From NCBI RefSeq assembly GCF_000266945.1, contig NC_018025.1, positions 1,612,001 to 1,676,000 on the forward strand: DNA of 64,000 bases, in the 5' to 3' direction. The stretch comes from Desulfomonile tiedjei DSM 6799 (GTDB taxonomy: Bacteria > Desulfobacterota > Desulfomonilia > Desulfomonilales > Desulfomonilaceae). The notes under the pieces are model-generated. The model did not search any database, was not told where the DNA came from, and worked only from the letters and a program-made list of their open reading frames with translations. The position numbers were made by a program, and so were the translations under genes. Below, one piece after another: positions 52,301 through 60,472 of this stretch (positions are counted from its first letter, which is position 1; each line of letters begins with the position of its first letter).

Positions 52301-52388
52301 GTTGGTAGATTAGTTCTTATCCTTTGATACTGTTACAGAAGGGAATGCCCCGGCAAGTCAGTTCCTGTAGGAGGGGGCTTTTGACATC

Positions 52389-52751
52389 ATGCTCCCGTTC
52401 AATAAGAGACTAAAATGTTTTGCAAGGGCCTTACGGCGGAATATGACCGACGCTGAAAACCGTATCTGGGCAAAGATCAGGAGAAAACAGCTAAAAGGCC
52501 ATCAATTCTACAGGCAAAAGAATATAGGCAACTATATTGTGGACTTCTATTGTCCGGCAGCGAATCTCATTATCGAGATCGATGGCGGGCAGCATTATTC
52601 CGATGAAGGCCTAAGGCGAGACGCCGTTAGAGAGAAGTATCTGGAACACTTGGGCTTCGAAGTAATAAGATTCTCGGATAGAGATGTTTTTGAGAATTTG
52701 GAGGCAGTTCTCGATATCGTGTCTGATCATCTTGTGTCCGTGGAGCCATGA
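52389..52751 (+). CDS. DUF559 (Vsr-like) endonuclease
   Basis: 120 residues, the usual length. It contains LRRNMTDAENRIWAKIR at the start, FYRQKNIGNYIVDFYCP, NLIIEIDGGQHYSDEG and HLGFEVIRFSDRDVFENLEA, the conserved blocks of the DUF559 PD-(D/E)xK family related to Vsr. GGAGG lies 14 bases before the ATG. It is bracketed by C/G-tract palindromes 90 bp upstream and 80 bp downstream, an arrangement that hints at a mobile or selfish unit. Confidence 0.92.
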   Translation: MLPFNKRLKCFARALRRNMTDAENRIWAKIRRKQLKGHQFYRQKNIGNYIVDFYCPAANLIIEIDGGQHYSDEGLRRDAVREKYLEHLGFEVIRFSDRDVFENLEAVLDIVSDHLVSVEP

Positions 52752-52828
52752 TAGTCTCTGATAAGTTCAGGGCAGGCGCCAACTTGGGACAGAGTGCTTG
52801 CGGATATATCGCAAAGTCAAATAGCCGG

Positions 52829-52872
52829 CAAAGTCCCCCTTTTCTAAAGGGGGATTCAGGGGGATTTTCAAT
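52829..52872. repeat. C/G-tract palindromic repeat downstream of DUF559
   Basis: AAGTCCCCCTTTTCTAAAGG, GGGATTCAGGGGGATTTT. Half-unit of the same family as the copy upstream of the nuclease gene. Confidence 0.7.
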
Positions 52873-53026
52873 GGCTTGAACAAAATCCCTTTATGCGCGC
52901 AACCGGGGAATTCGCGCCAAGAATGATACCGGTGAATGCATTGTTGCAAGCACGTTTCTTATTCCGGAACGGATCCTCACAGCGAACAACCGATTTATTG
53001 GGATTGAAACGGTATCACGGCAGGGT

Positions 53027-53848
53027 TTACTTGTCCGGTCGAGACAATACCTTTAAGTGAACGGCTTTTTGGCTGCAGTCTTGAAGACATTTGAGGCACT
53101 TGGAGCAGGCGAAACTATCGAAATCTCCGTTGGGGAGTCTAATTCCGAACTCACAATTCTTGACACACTTTCCACACATTCTGCAGCCTTCTAAATCAAC
53201 GACAGGCTGGAGAGTGCGGTTAGCCTTTGCCAGTAAGCCTCGTATTAGCCCTGCCGGGCACGTGCATTTCCAGCCCAAGGCGAAGAACAATCCTGCGGCA
53301 AGCGGGACACTCAGAAAGATCAGCTCCCAACGCAGCCGAATATGGACCGCCAACTCGATCAGGTTGCGCGAGAGCACTCCTACAGGGCAAAATATGCTGT
53401 AAGCAGGAAAACTGAAAAAGGCTATCCCCAAAAGTAATCCTGCCGTCAGAGCCAGACCGTCACCCCACGAAAGCTCTATGGAGCCGTGTAACCGTTGGCG
53501 TAATTCACCTATTGCATTTCGGACTCTCTCCAATGGTCTTGGAAGAGACTTGGAGATAAGGGAATCAGCTTCATGGGCAGCAATTCTTGCCGGACACACC
53601 CATCCGCAGAAGGCTCGGCCCAGCAGCACCACCAAAGCTGTGGAGAGCACAAATCCGGGCAACATTCGGGTAACCACAGTCTTGGTGGAAAGGCAGCACT
53701 CTACGAATCCCATTGGACAAACTAACTTCAGAATCCCCAGATCTACGGCGCAGAAGGTAACCGGAAGTCCGGACCAGGCTGCTATCACTACCGCGATCGG
53801 CACTGCACGCTGCCAGTACCTCCTCATCTTGGCAAGGTCAGGTGTCAT
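53027..53848 (-). CDS. NapH-like membrane polyferredoxin of the rdh operon
   Basis: 273 residues, about five membrane helices. Conserved CxxxCP motifs FCGWVCPARI, FCPVGVL and CTCPAGLI face one side, and a C-terminal pair of [4Fe-4S] sites reads CRMCGKCVKNCEFGI and CSKCLKCLQDCSQKA. This is the NapH/CcoG layout of a quinol-oxidising electron-transfer protein. Its ATG overlaps the upstream stop as ATGA. In the rdh context it probably passes electrons from menaquinol to the NapG-like protein and then to RdhA. Confidence 0.9.
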   Translation of the reverse strand: MTPDLAKMRRYWQRAVPIAVVIAAWSGLPVTFCAVDLGILKLVCPMGFVECCLSTKTVVTRMLPGFVLSTALVVLLGRAFCGWVCPARIAAHEADSLISKSLPRPLERVRNAIGELRQRLHGSIELSWGDGLALTAGLLLGIAFFSFPAYSIFCPVGVLSRNLIELAVHIRLRWELIFLSVPLAAGLFFALGWKCTCPAGLIRGLLAKANRTLQPVVDLEGCRMCGKCVKNCEFGIRLPNGDFDSFACSKCLKCLQDCSQKAVHLKVLSRPDK

Positions 53849-54465
53849 CGCAGATTCTCAATAGGTTCCAAGAACATGACCTTTTTGGGACAATAATGCA
53901 CGCAGAGACCGCACCCCACGCACAACTCAGGGTTAATGTATGGCTTGAGACTTGAGTTCACGAGTTTAAGCCGCGTGGGAATGTCCCGTTCGCGCGTGAA
54001 CGGTTTGCCTTCAGGATTTGGAAATAGCAAAGCACCTTCAATCGGGCAACGCTGGAAGCAAACCATGCAGTTCACGCACGGTTCGGGTTCGAGCCATACT
54101 CGACCGATCTTCAGCGTTGAAATCTCAACCGCCGGATCTAAGGCGCCACTTGGGCAGGACTCTGCGCACCGCAGGCATTTCTTATTCCACGCGACGCAGC
54201 CGCCGAAGACCGGGTTTATTACCGGCGTTGAGATGTTCTTGAAATCCAACGTAATATCCAACAAGCTAACAGCACGGGTGGGGCAAACCTCCACACATAT
54301 CGAGCAGCGGATACAACGTGATGTGAAATCGGTCGGCGGTAGAGCCCTCGGAGGACGGACATAGCTGCCCGTACTGCTGGTAACGCTGAGTCCTCCAATG
54401 AGACCGACTGTCAGTCCGGCCTCCAAGGTGTAACGCAATAATTTGCGTCGCGTAATCGATTCCAT
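53845..54465 (-). CDS. NapG-like periplasmic ferredoxin of the rdh operon
   Basis: 206 residues. A Tat-like start TRRKLLRYTLEAGLTVG leads an export signal. Four [4Fe-4S] motifs: CIRCSICVEVCP, CVAWNKKCLRCAESCP, CVNCMVCFQRCP and CVGCGLCVHYCP. This matches NapG. It is 69 bp after the rdhB-like gene and overlaps the NapH-like gene. It should link the membrane protein to the dehalogenase. Confidence 0.88.
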   Translation of the reverse strand: MESITRRKLLRYTLEAGLTVGLIGGLSVTSSTGSYVRPPRALPPTDFTSRCIRCSICVEVCPTRAVSLLDITLDFKNISTPVINPVFGGCVAWNKKCLRCAESCPSGALDPAVEISTLKIGRVWLEPEPCVNCMVCFQRCPIEGALLFPNPEGKPFTRERDIPTRLKLVNSSLKPYINPELCVGCGLCVHYCPKKVMFLEPIENLR

Positions 54466-54534
54466 TTTGTTTATTGGTCCGAATGGCTCTACCGGTGAAA
54501 ATCCGTGGTCTTACGCGCCACAACGTTTTCGACC

Positions 54535-54759
54535 TCAGGCCTGGGAGGAACTGGTTTTCTTCTTGCCAATGAGCTTTACAGCCGGGCCTAGAACGAAAAC
54601 GGCTACAGCCATAAATATGAAAACCATGCCGGCCCGGGGTTCATGCTCGTGATAACCGCCTATGGCCAGACTGAGCAACGCGACTACGGACACTGCCCAA
54701 GCCAGCCACAGAACCGCAGGCAAAAATAAGCGAGGGGTGATTTCAAGGTCGATACGCAT
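54535..54759 (-). CDS. RdhB-like small membrane anchor
   Basis: 74 residues with two membrane helices (about 10-32 and 43-64), linked by a short loop with glutamates (YHEHEPRAG). Located 11 bp after rdhA, with GGAG before its ATG. RdhB proteins anchor the dehalogenase at the outer face of the membrane and usually carry a loop with two glutamates and three helices; this one is shorter. Assignment rests on size, topology and position. Confidence 0.75.
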   Translation of the reverse strand: MRIDLEITPRLFLPAVLWLAWAVSVVALLSLAIGGYHEHEPRAGMVFIFMAVAVFVLGPAVKLIGKKKTSSSQA

Positions 54760-54770
54760 TGCGATTCTCC

Positions 54771-56186
54771 TTATCCTTTCTTGGGATCAATGCCATAGCT
54801 GCTAAAGTTGGCCTCCCATATCTCCTTGTCGCTGCGGCGACGGCCATACCCGAAGGCATCGTCGAGACCCAACCAGATTCCGTCAGCCAAAGGCGCTTTG
54901 TCCACCATAAAATGCACCAGATCATGGCCCCATGACGGCCCTTTGGTAAAGGGGCACACAGCCACACAGTTGCTGCAACTAGAGCCATTTTCCAACCAGA
55001 AATGGAGGCACTTCTTTGTGTCGCTGTACCATTTCTTGACTCCATTAAGGCTGCACTCGTTAGGTCCTTCCCAGGCCTGCTCACCGGTCGGGATGGCTTT
55101 TGACGGGCACTCTCTTGCGCATTTCTTGCACGCAGCACAGAATTCCTCAACCCCGAATCGGATGGGCTTGTCAGAAATCAGCGGCATATTGGTTATGACT
55201 TTTGAGAGCCTGATGCTGGGACCGAACTGAGGGGTTATCAGCAAACCCATGCGTGAATTCTCGCCGAGCCCGGCCTCAATCGCCATGGGCACGCTGACCC
55301 CGGTGTCATTCTTGGACGGAATGGCCCAGTAGCCCAAACCTCGAATGAACTCTGCCAGGAAAATGGATCCGACGCCCATTCTGCCATAGCCGAGGTTGGT
55401 GGCTGCACTGCTCAAGAAGCTCGGGCTGGTCTGGACCATAAGGCGGTTCATCTCGTATGCCATCACCACGACCGATTTTGCGTCACTGGGGATAACCAAC
55501 TCTCGTTCGTCACCCTGGGGCTTGGGAACATCCTTGATGACAATGTCCTTTGTCTTCGGTTCGCCGGGATCATAGGTATTTGTTTGGGTAGACGAGTAAA
55601 TCCATGCCGGGTTGAAAGGGGCGATTCCCACCAGATCGGCGCCAAAAAGGCGAGCCACCACCTTGATTTGCTGGGTGAGGTTCTCGGGGTTTTTCTCATC
55701 GGGCGGCTTGTCCGTGATGAATTTCGGCATCTTGTACGAAGACCAACTTAGAATCCCTTCGTTTTCGTGACCTTCGCCGTGAGCACCAGTGCTAACGTTC
55801 CAGCTTGTGGAAGCAAAAGCCAGGGAGGCAGCGGAGCGAGCCTGAGCCTGGCCCACGGGCTCCAGTGCCTTTCCTGTCCGTCCTTCACCCAAATTTTTCG
55901 CCAGGTTTTTTTGGTAACCGACTTTGTACCAGGACTCGCCAAGTTCGCGAGAAACAACATTGAAGGCTATATTCCGGCTGGAAAAGCGCTGAAATTTGTT
56001 CTCATCGATTTGAATTCGAGAACCTTCGACCACCTGAAGTTTTTCTCGGTTCTTTTTGATTTGTTCTTCGGCCTGAGCCAATCCAATTATCGGACCAGCC
56101 GTCGCTGCTGCTCCAGCGCCGAAAAGGGTTGCCATTATCTTTCCAAAATCTCTCCTGCTGTGGCCCTTGGGGTCACCTGTGTCCAT
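54771..56186 (-). CDS. rdhA: Reductive dehalogenase catalytic subunit
   Basis: 471 residues, GGAGGATATCC before the ATG. Tat signal SRRDFGKIMATLFGAGAAAT (R11, R12). RdhA-typical blocks are VVVMAYEMNRLMV, YGRMGVGSIFLAEFIRGLGY and MGLLITPQFGPSIRLSKVIT. The Fe-S sites are C350/C353/C356/C360 and C393/C404/C407/C411. The enzyme uses a corrinoid to remove halogen from an organic halide in respiration; the halide cannot be read from sequence. It heads an operon with rdhB-, napG- and napH-like genes. Confidence 0.95.
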   Translation of the reverse strand: MDTGDPKGHSRRDFGKIMATLFGAGAAATAGPIIGLAQAEEQIKKNREKLQVVEGSRIQIDENKFQRFSSRNIAFNVVSRELGESWYKVGYQKNLAKNLGEGRTGKALEPVGQAQARSAASLAFASTSWNVSTGAHGEGHENEGILSWSSYKMPKFITDKPPDEKNPENLTQQIKVVARLFGADLVGIAPFNPAWIYSSTQTNTYDPGEPKTKDIVIKDVPKPQGDERELVIPSDAKSVVVMAYEMNRLMVQTSPSFLSSAATNLGYGRMGVGSIFLAEFIRGLGYWAIPSKNDTGVSVPMAIEAGLGENSRMGLLITPQFGPSIRLSKVITNMPLISDKPIRFGVEEFCAACKKCARECPSKAIPTGEQAWEGPNECSLNGVKKWYSDTKKCLHFWLENGSSCSNCVAVCPFTKGPSWGHDLVHFMVDKAPLADGIWLGLDDAFGYGRRRSDKEIWEANFSSYGIDPKKG

Positions 56187-56270
56187 GGATATCCTCCAGT
56201 CGTCAGTCTCTCCGAATTGATCGGGTAAGCCTGTGTAGGACTATGCGAATTCAGAATTCTCGTGCTTTTT

Positions 56271-56286
56271 AGCAAGCAGCGGGCCA
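56271..56286 (-). promoter_or_regulatory. Sigma-54 promoter of rdhA
   Basis: Read on the minus strand, TGGCCCGCTGCTTGCT matches the sigma-54 consensus TGGCACG-N4-TTGCW with a single mismatch. It lies about 85 bp upstream of the rdhA start codon. The divergent gene encodes a sigma-54 activator. Confidence 0.8.
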
Positions 56287-56358
56287 GGTTGTCTTCGAAC
56301 CGTAAAGTCAACGAGATGTGTCAAAATGAGATCAACTGTTAGTATACCAAGTTTTCTA

Positions 56359-56394
56359 TTTGACAATATTAGTCAAATATGACAATTGATTGTC
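56359..56394. promoter_or_regulatory. Two adjacent dyads, likely activator binding sites
   Basis: TTTGAC-N7-GTCAAA (56359-56377) and GACAAT-TG-ATTGTC (56381-56394) are perfect inverted repeats. They lie about 75-110 bp upstream of the sigma-54 promoter with respect to rdhA, the usual range for enhancer-type binding of sigma-54 activators. They lie just before the activator's own gene, so autoregulation is possible. Confidence 0.7.
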
Positions 56395-56445
56395 GTATAG
56401 AGCAATTAATGCAAATCAGCCCACAGATTCTGTTAAGCAGTCAAC

Positions 56446-58116
56446 ATGGCTCAGTCCTCTCTAAAAGACGATTTCGATTTCTTCCGCCAGGCCGTCCACG
56501 CCATCTCCAGCACTCTTAATCTGGAACAGGCCATGGTTTCGATCTTTCATTTTCTCAAACGGCACTTCCCTTTGGAAGCTGTGAGCATGCATTCGTTGTC
56601 CCTCCGAATGAGCGCTCTGCACTTGCTCTTCCTCGTCATTAGAGGCCGATTTCATTACCTGGACGAACTCATTCCTCTAGGTGAAGGCGCAGTGAATTAC
56701 CTGCAGAACCTGGAACGGGAAGTCAGGATCACCAGCAAACCCCACTCCGAGCAAACGGAGGTCTCAAAGCTACACAGCCTTGCTATAAGCCCGTATCTAC
56801 CGCAAAAAGACCGAGCCTATCTAGTGGCATTGCTTTCCACGGAACAGGGCCCGGTTGGCCATCTCGCTCTCATTGGGTCTCGACCCGGGTGCTTCAACGC
56901 GGAACACGAGCGAAAGCTGGATATTCTCATACCTGTCTTGAGTCTGGCGATGATCAACCTGCAAAGCCATCGGGAAGTCACCGAACTTCAGAGGCGGTTG
57001 GAAATAGCAAATCTTGGTTTGGCCGCCGAGATGCGCCGTCTCAGCGAGACCCCTATGATTGGAGCCAGGCATGGACTTCGCAGAGTGATGGATGCCGTGG
57101 CTCAATTGGCAGGCAGGGATGTTCCAGTGTTGATTTTGGGTGAGACAGGCACAGGAAAAGAGCTTATCGCCAACGCTATACATCGGGTTTCATCGCGCCA
57201 TGAAGCCCCTTACCTCAAGGTCAATTGTGGGGCTATCCCTGACACTCTTATTGACAGCGAATTGTTCGGTCACGAAAAGGGAGCATTTACTGGAGCTGTC
57301 ACCGGCAGACCCGGACGTTTTGAGCAGGCTCATGGAGGGACACTGTTTCTGGATGAAGTGGGTGATATGCCCCCGCACGCTCAGACAAGATTCCTGAGGG
57401 TGCTCCAGGACGGCATTATCCAGCGCGTGGGAGGCTCCAGAGTGAGATCCGTGGACGTGCGTATAATTGCCGCTACCCATCGTAATCTCAAGGCCATGGT
57501 GGAGGCCGGAACTTTTCGCGAGGATCTTTATTATCGGCTCAACGTGTTTCCATTAGCAATACCGTCTCTGCGGGAAAGAAGTCAGGATATCCCAAGTTTG
57601 ATTCATTATTACGTGGGCCGCATTTCCAGGCGACTGAGACTGTCCCAAACGCCCCAACTTGACGCTGAGTCTCTACCGAAGCTTTTGGCGTATTCGTGGC
57701 CTGGAAACGTGAGAGAACTGGAAAATCTGGTAGAACGCGCCTTGATCCTCAACCCTCAGGGGCCTCTGCGACTTCATACGCACTTGCCTCTTGAATCCGG
57801 CTCAAAGGCTGGCGAGCCTATGGTCGAAATGACACAGCCGCAGTTGGTAGTTTCCCACCCTCGGAAAAGTCCGGCCAATGGGGACAAAAGCCTTGCGCGA
57901 GAGTTCCTTTCCGATCCCACGGGGCCAAGCAACGATTCCTTGCCGACCCTCGATCAAGCGATGACCGATCACATTCTCCATGCTCTTCGTCAGTGTGGTG
58001 GCAAGATACACGGACCGAAAGGCGCCGCCGAAGTGTTGGGGGTCAATCCCAGCACCTTGCGCAAGCGCATGGACAAACTGGGCATCCCTTACGGTCGCAA
58101 AAGAGCATGTGGCTAA
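56446..58116 (+). CDS. Sigma-54-dependent activator next to rdhA
   Basis: 556 residues. Residues 1-180 form a GAF-like sensory domain (AMVSIFHFLKRHFPLEAVSM). The AAA+ domain has Walker A GETGTGKELIA, the sigma-54 contact loop GAFTGA in ELFGHEKGAFTGAV, Walker B GGTLFLDEVGD, and REDLYYRLNVFPLAIPSLRE. The C-terminus is an HTH_8/Fis domain (GAAEVLGVNPSTLRKRMDKL). It lies divergent from rdhA and shares its control region. It most likely activates rdhA in response to a haloaromatic or related ligand sensed by the GAF domain. Confidence 0.93.
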   Translation: MAQSSLKDDFDFFRQAVHAISSTLNLEQAMVSIFHFLKRHFPLEAVSMHSLSLRMSALHLLFLVIRGRFHYLDELIPLGEGAVNYLQNLEREVRITSKPHSEQTEVSKLHSLAISPYLPQKDRAYLVALLSTEQGPVGHLALIGSRPGCFNAEHERKLDILIPVLSLAMINLQSHREVTELQRRLEIANLGLAAEMRRLSETPMIGARHGLRRVMDAVAQLAGRDVPVLILGETGTGKELIANAIHRVSSRHEAPYLKVNCGAIPDTLIDSELFGHEKGAFTGAVTGRPGRFEQAHGGTLFLDEVGDMPPHAQTRFLRVLQDGIIQRVGGSRVRSVDVRIIAATHRNLKAMVEAGTFREDLYYRLNVFPLAIPSLRERSQDIPSLIHYYVGRISRRLRLSQTPQLDAESLPKLLAYSWPGNVRELENLVERALILNPQGPLRLHTHLPLESGSKAGEPMVEMTQPQLVVSHPRKSPANGDKSLAREFLSDPTGPSNDSLPTLDQAMTDHILHALRQCGGKIHGPKGAAEVLGVNPSTLRKRMDKLGIPYGRKRACG

Positions 58117-58187
58117 ATCACGGTTGTTCGATTCAAATCTTTGCCGCCCATATGATATCCCTCTCCTCTGGGCAAGGCCACACATCA

Positions 58188-58378
58188 TATAGTCAGTGCC
58201 AAAAATTCTGTCGTTTATCCCTCGTGTGAATTACAGGATATTGGTAGGGACCGGCGTCCCTGCCGGTCCATTCTATCGATATCATTGATCATATTGAAAA
58301 TGTGCCGGCACGGACGCACGGCACCCATCAACATTCCTACTCTTCAATCGGTAACTAATTTTTATAGGAACTGCTGTA
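58188..58378 (+). repeat. MITE-like palindromic repeat, reference intact copy
   Basis: 191 bp. Layout: terminal TATAGTCAGTGCCAAAAATT, GTGTGAATTACAGGATATTG, GGTAGG, palindrome GGACCGGCGTCCCTGCCGG, linker CGATATCATTGATC, inverted palindrome GTGCCGGCACGGACGCACGG, CCATC, then the inverted terminus. The two palindromes are imperfect inverted copies of each other and no ORF is present. It follows the sigma-54 activator gene. The CGTCCCTGCCGG centre is an unoccupied IS110 target. Confidence 0.82.
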
Positions 58379-58425
58379 AGTCTCATCTTTGACGGTTAAG
58401 TAAAGGAGAAAGTGTCCGTCTAGGA

Positions 58426-60198
58426 CTATTTCCTTCCCATCTTTTTCCGTATTTCACTCAAAGGATAGCGAACGGTCAGAGGTCGCCCATGCGGGCAGAC
58501 ATCAGCGGATGAGGACGCATCGAGACTCGCAAGGAGCGCTCGTATTTCAGACGGGTGCATCTCGGAGGGTTCTTTTACTGCGGCTTTGCAGGCTATATTC
58601 TTGAGCAGCTCTTCATTAAGGCGTGTAGGGTCGCCTCTCAAACCGGTATCCAGCATTACCTCGATCAGTGAGGCAAACAAATCCTCCACATCTGCCTCCC
58701 GGAACCACGGCGGCACTCCCTTTACGATGATTTCTTTGTCACCGAATTCTTCCACTGCAAAGCCGGTTCTTCGCAGCAGATTCACGTGAGCAATCAGAGC
58801 GCGGAATTCCACACGTGAATATTCCAGCACCTTGGGAATCAAGAGCCCCTGACACTCGGATGAGACACTTTCCCTTTCTATGGCCAGAAGCCTATCGAAC
58901 AAAACCCGTTCGTGTGCAGCGTGATGATCCAGAATCACCAGCTCTTCCCTGGTGTGGAGCACCAGAAACGACCCGGGGAGTTGTCCGAGCACTCCCATTG
59001 ACGCATACCTGCCCGGTTCTGCGTACGTGAGAGCAGCAGGTTCCGGTTCCGACGGTTTTGCCGGAGGTAACGGCACAGCTTCAAAACGGGACGGCACCAG
59101 TGTTTCTCGTTCCCGAGGGGGGTCTTCTTTGCGCTCGGGAATGGGAATGTAAGGGCGTTCGGGAATGATCGGCTCTCGAAAAATGGGCTGTGGATTGAAC
59201 GGAGCACCCATAAGCGCCTCGTGCACGCCGTTCAGAATTGCGTCCGACACCACTTTGGGCTTCCGGAATCTCACCTCCGCTTTTTGCGGATGCACGTTCA
59301 CGTCAACCTGCTCGGGCGGCATTTCCAGAAAGAGGATTGCGAGCGGATATCTCCCGCGTTCCATGAGATTGGAGAATGCTCGCATGACTGCAGAGTTCAC
59401 CAATCTGTCACGAACCGATCTTCCGTTGACGAACGTGAAGACTGACCGCATGTTGGATTTGACGTAAGGTGGCTTGGCCACATGCCCGTGCACTCGAACG
59501 TCTTTGAAAGCGTAGTCGATTGCAACGAGATTATCGCGTACTTCTCTTGAATAGACCGTATGAACTCGCTCGATGGATGACTTCACAGGGGGCGCGTCCA
59601 GTTTCAACCTGCCATCCTGGGAATACGTGAACCCAAGATGGGGAAACGCAAGGGCAAATCTTGTAATCAGCTCGTCTATCAGATCGGATTCCCAGCGGTT
59701 CTCTTTCAGGAATTTGAGTCTGACTGGAACGTTATAGAAAAGGTTTGCCACTTCCACGAGCGTGCCGCGTCCGGACCCGATCCTTTCTGCTTTGCGCAAG
59801 ACACCGCCTTCCACGAGCAGCTCTGTGCCGGGTTCGTCCGATTCGTCACACGTGATGAGTCTCAGTCTTGAAACCGACGCAATGCTGGCAAGAGCTTCTC
59901 CTCTGAACCCCATGGTGGCAATGGATATAAGGTCTTTTTCTGACGTGAGTTTGGATGTGGCATGCCTCTCCAGGGCAAGGAAGGCGTCGTCGTGACTCAT
60001 GCCCGTACCGTTGTCCCGCACCCGAATCAGCTTCTTACCGCCTCGTTCGATGTCGACGCGAATGGCGGTGGATTTGGCGTCAATGGAATTCTCGACAAGC
60101 TCCTTCACCACGGAAAAGGGTCTATCGATGACTTCACCCGCAGCTATGCGATTGATTACTCCTTCGTCGAGAACTCGTATTCTGGTGGACACGCTCAC
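58426..60198 (-). CDS. mutL: DNA mismatch repair protein MutL
   Basis: 590 residues. GHKL ATPase motifs: IAAGEVIDRPFSVVKELVEN, SIDA, VRDNGTGM (62-67), TMGFRGEAL, FVNGR and VNVHPQKAEVRF. The linker is proline-rich. C-terminal endonuclease motifs: DHHAAHERVLFD (424-435), a variant of DQHAxxExxxxE, and CPHGRP at 568-573. Start is GTG 60198, or the next GTG at 60192 with GGAG eight bases upstream. It coordinates strand-specific repair with MutS, which is not in the window. A MITE separates it from ruvB. Confidence 0.95.
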   Translation of the reverse strand: MSVSTRIRVLDEGVINRIAAGEVIDRPFSVVKELVENSIDAKSTAIRVDIERGGKKLIRVRDNGTGMSHDDAFLALERHATSKLTSEKDLISIATMGFRGEALASIASVSRLRLITCDESDEPGTELLVEGGVLRKAERIGSGRGTLVEVANLFYNVPVRLKFLKENRWESDLIDELITRFALAFPHLGFTYSQDGRLKLDAPPVKSSIERVHTVYSREVRDNLVAIDYAFKDVRVHGHVAKPPYVKSNMRSVFTFVNGRSVRDRLVNSAVMRAFSNLMERGRYPLAILFLEMPPEQVDVNVHPQKAEVRFRKPKVVSDAILNGVHEALMGAPFNPQPIFREPIIPERPYIPIPERKEDPPRERETLVPSRFEAVPLPPAKPSEPEPAALTYAEPGRYASMGVLGQLPGSFLVLHTREELVILDHHAAHERVLFDRLLAIERESVSSECQGLLIPKVLEYSRVEFRALIAHVNLLRRTGFAVEEFGDKEIIVKGVPPWFREADVEDLFASLIEVMLDTGLRGDPTRLNEELLKNIACKAAVKEPSEMHPSEIRALLASLDASSSADVCPHGRPLTVRYPLSEIRKKMGRK

Positions 60199-60238
60199 GC
60201 TCCGGTTTCATGCAACAGCTTGACTGGCGTTCGCATAC

Positions 60239-60428
60239 TTATAATAGTTGACATAATTTTCTGACTTTTTGAACACTCTGTCCTTTATAAGAGACGGTGG
60301 CGCCCGGCGTCCCTGCCGGGCAGAACCACCTGATTTATTTTGGTAAATGTGCCGGCACGGAGGCCGGCACCTACCAATTTTCGAGAAGCGCTTTTCGCAA
60401 TCGGAGAAAAATTCTGACATTTGCTACA
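60239..60428 (+). repeat. MITE-like repeat between ruvB and mutL
   Basis: From TTATAATAGTTGACATAATT through GCGCCCGGCGTCCCTGCCGG and AAATGTGCCGGCACGGAGG to TCTGACATTTGCTACA. An unoccupied IS110 target with arms like those at the copy-2 insertion. It lies between two genes in the same direction and may affect their shared transcript. Confidence 0.8.
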
Positions 60429-60472
60429 GGCTTGTGATCCGATCTTTCGGCAGGATTGTACAAATGCTCTTC

